This document shows positions 8,266 to 11,715 of a stretch of DNA of 11,715 nt, in pieces. The notes beneath the pieces are model-generated. The model did not search any database and was not told the DNA's origin. It worked only from the letters and a program-made list of their open reading frames with translations. A program made the translations under genes and the position numbers. This DNA is from an uncultured Planctomycetaceae bacterium (GTDB taxonomy: Bacteria; Planctomycetota; Planctomycetia; Pirellulales; Pirellulaceae), in contig CAIYOB010001458.1 of assembly GCA_903927685.1 (NCBI GenBank), forward strand, positions 1 through 11,715, read 5' to 3'. The number at the start of each line of letters is the position of its first letter. Within the stretch, counting starts at the first letter, position 1.

Positions 8266-8442
8266 ATGACAATACCTGAACACCAGCTTGAAGACCAGTC
8301 GATCACGAAGCATCAAGGCTTGAGGTACAAGAATCGCGCGGACATCCAGGACCGGGCGGCGCTGGTGAGCGGCGACAACTACGTCATGCGGTTGCTGTCA
8401 TGCGGTTGCGGTTCACTTTGCGCCATCGCCGCGGTAGAATAG
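8266..8442 (+). pseudogene. Probable N-terminal remnant of a type I restriction subunit HsdR
   Basis: A 58-codon frame starts at ATG 8266, 5 bases after AGGAGA (8255-8260), and stops at TAG 8440-8442. Its first 33 residues, MTIPEHQLEDQ, then ITKHQGLRYKNRADIQDRAAL, match the pattern I know at the start of HsdR proteins (xHxLExQxIxxLxxLKYxxRxDIxDRAAL). Family members then continue for hundreds of residues with an NFRxKFExLNRV segment, the nuclease and the helicase. Here the similarity stops after RAAL, and a short unrelated tail with SCGCGSLC ends at the stop. No HsdM or HsdS is nearby, so this is best read as the 5' stub of a lost HsdR gene. The alternative is a real small protein kept because of its strong ribosome site. 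The similarity is from memory, not a search. Confidence 0.5.
8412..8440 (+). promoter_or_regulatory. Sigma70-like promoter for the SEC-C gene
   Basis: TTCACT (8412-8417) and TAGAAT (8435-8440) are separated by 17 bases and agree with the sigma70 -35 and -10 consensus at four and five of six positions. It lies inside the 3' end of the HsdR-like frame and would start RNA about 95 bases before ATG 8543. The fit of both hexamers and the spacing makes this one of the better promoter candidates in the window. Confidence 0.5.
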
Positions 8443-8542
8443 CGACGCGGTGCGGGGCCGCCGCGGCCCTGCCGCGACGGACGGGATTTCGCTTGAGCTG
8501 GGATCGTCAATTGTTCGGTGCAGCCACACGGAGGAATTGGAT

Positions 8543-8831
8543 ATGGGCGCCATTGCAGATGGTTTTGTGGCCTACGCGCAGCCGCTGCTCGATCAGACGG
8601 ATGGTTCTGAAGCACAGTTGAACAAGGCATTCGCGATTAGCCAACGAGGATATGTTCCCGCAGATGCACAGGCGGGTTTCGGCTGACTCTTCGCCAAGCG
8701 GCCTGTCGCTTGAGCCGCGCCCGAGTATGACGACGGCCACGAAAACGTACGCCAGGACCGATCGCTACGCGCCGTGTCCTTGTAATAGCGGGCAGAAGTA
8801 CAAGTTTTGTTGCGGCAAGAAAGGGGGGTGA
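8543..8831 (+). pseudogene. SEC-C zinc-motif protein gene, disrupted by an out-of-frame internal deletion or frameshift
   Basis: ATG 8543 follows GGAGGA (8530-8535) by 7 bases and encodes MGAIADGFVAYAQPLLDQTD, continuing to KAFAISQ, after which the frame runs into an unrelated RGYVPADAQ tail and TGA 8684-8686. A second frame, open from 8622, picks up EDMFPQMHRRV near 8646 and ends with a clear SEC-C motif, CPCNSGQKYKFCC (8775-8813, CxCx8CC), and TGA 8829-8831. I recall planctomycete SEC-C proteins that start like the first part and end like the second, joined by roughly 40-50 helical residues missing here. The change of frame at about 8640-8650 therefore looks like an internal deletion. The SEC-C motif binds zinc; it is named after the SecA C-terminus. 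A gene caller may report only the 59-residue frame from ATG 8652. A sequencing error or +1 frameshifting are alternatives. Confidence 0.6.
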
Positions 8832-8834
8832 TTC

Positions 8835-8849
8835 CCGTTCGCGGAACGG
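8835..8849. terminator. Hairpin between convergent genes, possible terminator
   Basis: CCGTTC (8835-8840) and GAACGG (8844-8849) form a perfect 6-bp stem around a GCG loop, directly after the SEC-C stop and 36 bases before the end of the convergent propeller-zincin gene. No T-run follows on either strand, so it is at best a weak bidirectional terminator or RNA 3' end stabiliser. Confidence 0.35.
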
Positions 8850-8885
8850 ACTCCGTGGGGGTGACGCGCGCCGGCAGACGCTCGC

Positions 8886-11516
8886 CTAACGCCCGCCCGC
8901 CGGCGTGTGCACCAGTTCCGTGACCACGCCCTGGCCGTCCACGGCGAATTCGTAGTAGCGGTCGCCCAAGTCGATCCGGTCGATGTAGCCCTGCCGATTG
9001 CGGCGCAGTTGCGCCCAGCCGATTACTTGCCGGCAGGCGTTGTCGTTTTCGTAGAATTTCACTTTGTCGAGCCCCAGCGACCAGATCTCCAGGTAGAGCA
9101 GCACCTCGGTCAGGTTGCTGCGAAAGCCTCGCTTCCAGCGATCGACCGCCACCTCGAGGCGGCCTTCGGTGCTGTTCCAGAACTGGTTGCCCTGCGTCGC
9201 CAGACTCTCCTGCGGCGCGTCGTAGAACCAGCTGATGTTCCCCCGCATGAAGCCGAACTTGCTCCACTCTGCGCCCGGGCCGTCGGTCCAGTACTTCTTC
9301 CACGCGGAATCCCAGTTCGCCGCGGTTCCATCCCACAGCCCCCGGTCCTGGAAGTGACGCTTCGTCAAGTCCCAGCTCAGCCAGCCGGTCTCGGGATCGG
9401 CCCGCATGTCCGGACCGCCGGCCAGCACCAGCATCTGGCCCCAGCGGCGCGACAGCTCGGGCGTCTGACGCACGTAGGCATCCACGTCGTGACAGGCTTC
9501 GTGATGCACGACGGTCATGAACCAGTTCTCGCTGCCGCGGTCCCCGATCACGGCGCGGGCGTCCGGGCCGAAGCCGTATTCGCCGCGGTCGACCGGTGTC
9601 CCGTTGAACGTGTTCTTCAGATGGCCGCGGACGAGAAAGCCGCGGCCGCCTCCGAGCCAGTCGTTGGCCGTGATCCCGGTGCCGGGATAGATTTCGCGCG
9701 GAATCGTCCGCACCCATTGATGTATCGCTTCCGCCCCCCGCGGATTCTGACCGTTGTCCGCGTACACCAGGCCGATGTCCTCGACCAGCTTGCGATATCC
9801 ACCGGGGAATTGGGCCGCATCCGCCAGGGCCCGCCGGGCGGCCGGGTTGCCGTAATCCGCCAGCAGCGCGGTGAGCCACACCTGGACGGCCAGCGAGGGG
9901 ATCCCGGGCTGCTGCTGGAGATCATGCGTCTGGTGCCGGAAGTACTGCGGGTGGGCGGTAATCAGCTCCAGCAGGCCGCGCTGGATCTCCTGCTTCTGCG
10001 CCGGCGTGGCAAACGTCGTGACGTAATCGTACAGCGCGGCCTGCAAGGTCTGCATCCGGCTCTTCACGTTGGCATTGGCCGGATCCGCCAGAAACGGTCC
10101 CAGATCGCGCGGATGCGCGGCGATCAACTCGGCGATTTCCCGCAGGTAGCACCGTCCGCTCTCGCCCCACGCCAATCGCACGGTCCCACCCTTCTCGCCG
10201 CCCAGCACCAGATCGATCGTCCCGTCGCCGTTGAGATCTGCGAAATCGACCAGCGGACCGTCCGTCAAGGCGTGCAGGTCCAAGCGGGCAAAGGCGGGGC
10301 CGGTCACGCTGAATGTGCCCTGCTCAGGCAGACGCGGCGCGGCCGCGGTTCCCGCATTGATCCGGAACTGGATCGTGCCCCAGTTGTACGAATCCACGAA
10401 ATCCGGCACACCGTCCTGGTTCAGATCGGCGATGCGGACATTCAAGTTGTACGAGCCGCCGACGGTCTGCCCGCGGGCGTCGAGCGCCGTCTGCGGCGCG
10501 GCGAGGGCCGGCGCTTCGGCCGTACCCACGTTGTACGCGATCTTGACCGGGCCGGAAAACGAGCCGGTAAGCACGTCCGGCAAACCGTCGCCGTTCCAGT
10601 CGGCGATCTCGACGCGAATGTCGTCGGCCACGAAATCCCCGCCGGCTTGAGCCTGGACCGCGACCGGTTCCGCCAGTACCGGCTGGCCGGCGTCGGACGC
10701 AGTATTGCGCGCCCAGCGCACCTTGCGGTCGTCGGCGGCGAAGACCAGGTCCCGCCGGCCGTCGCGGTCCATGTCCACCCAGGCGATCGCGACGCGGCCC
10801 CGACCGCACTGCAGCGGCCTGCCAGCGGCCTCGACCGCCACGCCCGTTTCGAACGCCGGTGCCTGCGCCGTTCCCGAGTTGCGAAACCAGGTAATACCGC
10901 CGCCGGCCCCGACCAGCAGATCCAGCCGGCCGTCGCCGTCCCAGTCGACGGCGCGGGGCACGGTCGTGGTCAAGAATCGAATCGGCTCGTCGCCCGCTCG
11001 GGCCTCGACTAAACCCGTGAAACTGGTTGTGGACCACTGCCCGGTCGGCCGGATCACCTGGACGTGCATCGTCGCTGCGCCGGTCCCGCCGCGACCGTCG
11101 CTCAATGTAAACGTGAACCGATCATCGCCGGTAAAACCCTGCTGCGGCGTGTAGGTGAAGGTCCCGTCGCCGTTGGCCGCGACGGTCCCATGCGCGGGTT
11201 GCGTGAAACCGGCGAGCGTCAGCGGATCGTTTTCCACGTCGTACATCTCCAGCAGCACGCTCGGGGTGCGCAAGGCGGTATTGACCTCGACCGTGACCTG
11301 CCGGTCCAGGACGCGCGGCGCCACGTTTGGAAAGGGATCGGCCAGCCACCGCGTCGTCACGCTGTCGTCGACCGCGTGAGCGTCAACCTGCTCAGGGCCG
11401 ATTCCCACGGGCCGTGCCGTCTGGGCTTGGACCATCAGACCGGCCCCAAGATACCCCCACACAATGGCCGCGAAAGCAAATCGAAAGACCATGGAAATCC
11501 GCTCGTAAGTCTTCAT
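8886..11516 (-). CDS. Secreted FG-GAP propeller protein with tandem-95-like repeat and C-terminal zincin-like domain
   Basis: This encodes 876 residues from ATG 11516, with GGAAG 6 bases upstream, to TAG 8886. A Sec signal peptide covers about residues 1-31 (FAFAAIVWGYLGAGLMVQA). Residues 72-155 are one cadherin-like/tandem-95 repeat: DVENDPLTLAGF, GTVAANGDGTFTYTP, GDDRFTFTLSDG. About 185-450 hold five FG-GAP/VCBS-like blades, each with a calcium-type loop: DWDGDGRLD, DMDRDGRRD, DWNGDGLPD, DLNQDGVPD and DLNGDGTID, as in integrin-like propellers. A helical linker follows. The last third (about 620-876) contains VVHHEACHDVD with HEACH at 672-676, an HExxH zinc motif. Glu770 in APQESLA lies 94 residues later and could be the third ligand of a gluzincin. 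The activity would be an extracellular metalloprotease, but the family is not recognised and the propeller dominates any similarity. The gene has its own promoter and faces the SEC-C remnant. Confidence 0.87.
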   Translation of the reverse strand: MKTYERISMVFRFAFAAIVWGYLGAGLMVQAQTARPVGIGPEQVDAHAVDDSVTTRWLADPFPNVAPRVLDRQVTVEVNTALRTPSVLLEMYDVENDPLTLAGFTQPAHGTVAANGDGTFTYTPQQGFTGDDRFTFTLSDGRGGTGAATMHVQVIRPTGQWSTTSFTGLVEARAGDEPIRFLTTTVPRAVDWDGDGRLDLLVGAGGGITWFRNSGTAQAPAFETGVAVEAAGRPLQCGRGRVAIAWVDMDRDGRRDLVFAADDRKVRWARNTASDAGQPVLAEPVAVQAQAGGDFVADDIRVEIADWNGDGLPDVLTGSFSGPVKIAYNVGTAEAPALAAPQTALDARGQTVGGSYNLNVRIADLNQDGVPDFVDSYNWGTIQFRINAGTAAAPRLPEQGTFSVTGPAFARLDLHALTDGPLVDFADLNGDGTIDLVLGGEKGGTVRLAWGESGRCYLREIAELIAAHPRDLGPFLADPANANVKSRMQTLQAALYDYVTTFATPAQKQEIQRGLLELITAHPQYFRHQTHDLQQQPGIPSLAVQVWLTALLADYGNPAARRALADAAQFPGGYRKLVEDIGLVYADNGQNPRGAEAIHQWVRTIPREIYPGTGITANDWLGGGRGFLVRGHLKNTFNGTPVDRGEYGFGPDARAVIGDRGSENWFMTVVHHEACHDVDAYVRQTPELSRRWGQMLVLAGGPDMRADPETGWLSWDLTKRHFQDRGLWDGTAANWDSAWKKYWTDGPGAEWSKFGFMRGNISWFYDAPQESLATQGNQFWNSTEGRLEVAVDRWKRGFRSNLTEVLLYLEIWSLGLDKVKFYENDNACRQVIGWAQLRRNRQGYIDRIDLGDRYYEFAVDGQGVVTELVHTPAGGR

Positions 11517-11587
11517 TCGGTACTTCCAAGTTTGAGCGAAGGGTGGGAATCGGGACGCCTGTCTTCATCAAAACGGCCAACCGAGAC

Positions 11588-11616
11588 AATATACTCGTAC
11601 CGGAGTGCATTGAGAA
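11588..11616 (-). promoter_or_regulatory. Sigma70-like promoter of the propeller-zincin gene
   Basis: On the minus strand TTCTCA (11611-11616) and TATATT (11588-11593) are exactly 17 bases apart and agree with the sigma70 -35 and -10 consensus at four and five of six positions. The predicted start gives a leader of about 65 bases to ATG 11516. The AT-rich -10 stands out in otherwise GC-rich DNA. Confidence 0.5.
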
Positions 11617-11679
11617 CATCGCGGAGCGGGCTCGGGGCCGACAGCCCGTGGTGCGTTGTCCAAGCGAAAATGGGGGTTG

Positions 11680-11698
11680 GTGGCTGGGGTCGAGCCAC
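11680..11698. repeat. Intergenic hairpin at the right edge
   Basis: GTGGCT (11680-11685) and AGCCAC (11693-11698) form a perfect 6-bp stem with the loop GGGGTCG. It lies about 160 bases upstream of the propeller-zincin gene, in sequence where I see no gene (11617-11715). It may be a terminator of a gene beyond the edge or a copy of a dispersed intergenic repeat. Only one copy is visible here. Confidence 0.3.
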
Positions 11699-11715
11699 GA
11701 GGTACGAGTGGCGAG

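Noticed and set aside
8907..11012. A 701-codon open frame on the plus strand, opposite the propeller-zincin gene
   Set aside because: The minus frame has a signal peptide, five calcium-type repeats and an HExxH motif. The plus frame is a compositional shadow.
1..11715. CRISPR array, tRNA genes, insertion sequences or a complete defence system
   Set aside because: No regular direct repeats with spacers, no cloverleaf-like sequence, no transposase and no intact restriction-modification genes were seen.

Overview
The window looks like a piece of a planctomycete chromosome (Planctomycetota). The basis is high GC with long open antisense frames, a Tat-signal protein of planctomycete style, large secreted beta-propeller proteins, a beta-sandwich domain with a GDGVTW motif of the type I associate with planctomycete cytochrome/PSD1 proteins, and a tandem-95-like repeat next to FG-GAP repeats. 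This assignment is made by eye from protein style; no search was run. I see no tRNA, rRNA, CRISPR array, insertion sequence or phage gene.

Layout. (1) Positions 2-739 (+) hold the C-terminal part of an unrecognised beta-rich protein cut by the left edge. (2) Positions 778-3027 (-) encode a secreted NHL/SMP-30-like beta-propeller, convergent with the first gene. (3) A 192-base divergent intergenic region with short tandem and inverted repeats separates it from (4) a two-gene operon on the plus strand: a Tat-exported protein with a fucose/arabinose-isomerase-like C-terminal half (3220-4833), overlapping by ATGA a 1127-residue secreted six-hairpin (alpha/alpha) glycoside-hydrolase-like protein (4830-8213). 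(5) Positions 8214-8831 are a short decayed stretch. It holds a 58-codon frame that looks like the N-terminal stub of a type I restriction subunit HsdR (8266-8442), then a SEC-C zinc-motif gene whose two ends lie in different frames, as after an internal deletion (8543-8831), with its own good promoter. (6) Positions 8886-11516 (-) encode an 876-residue secreted protein joining a cadherin-like/tandem-95 repeat, an FG-GAP propeller and a C-terminal domain with an HEACH zincin motif, driven by a sigma70-like promoter at 11588-11616.

How the genes may work together. Genes 2-4 are all predicted to be exported, and two of them look sugar-related, which suggests a small locus for breaking down or sensing a polysaccharide or glycoside outside the cytoplasm. 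The translationally coupled pair is the strongest functional link. The substrate cannot be read from the sequence. The most distinctive observations are the exported isomerase-fold protein that lacks an expected acidic residue, the propeller-zincin fusion, and the two gene remnants between 8266 and 8831. I did not find a convincing wholly new system.
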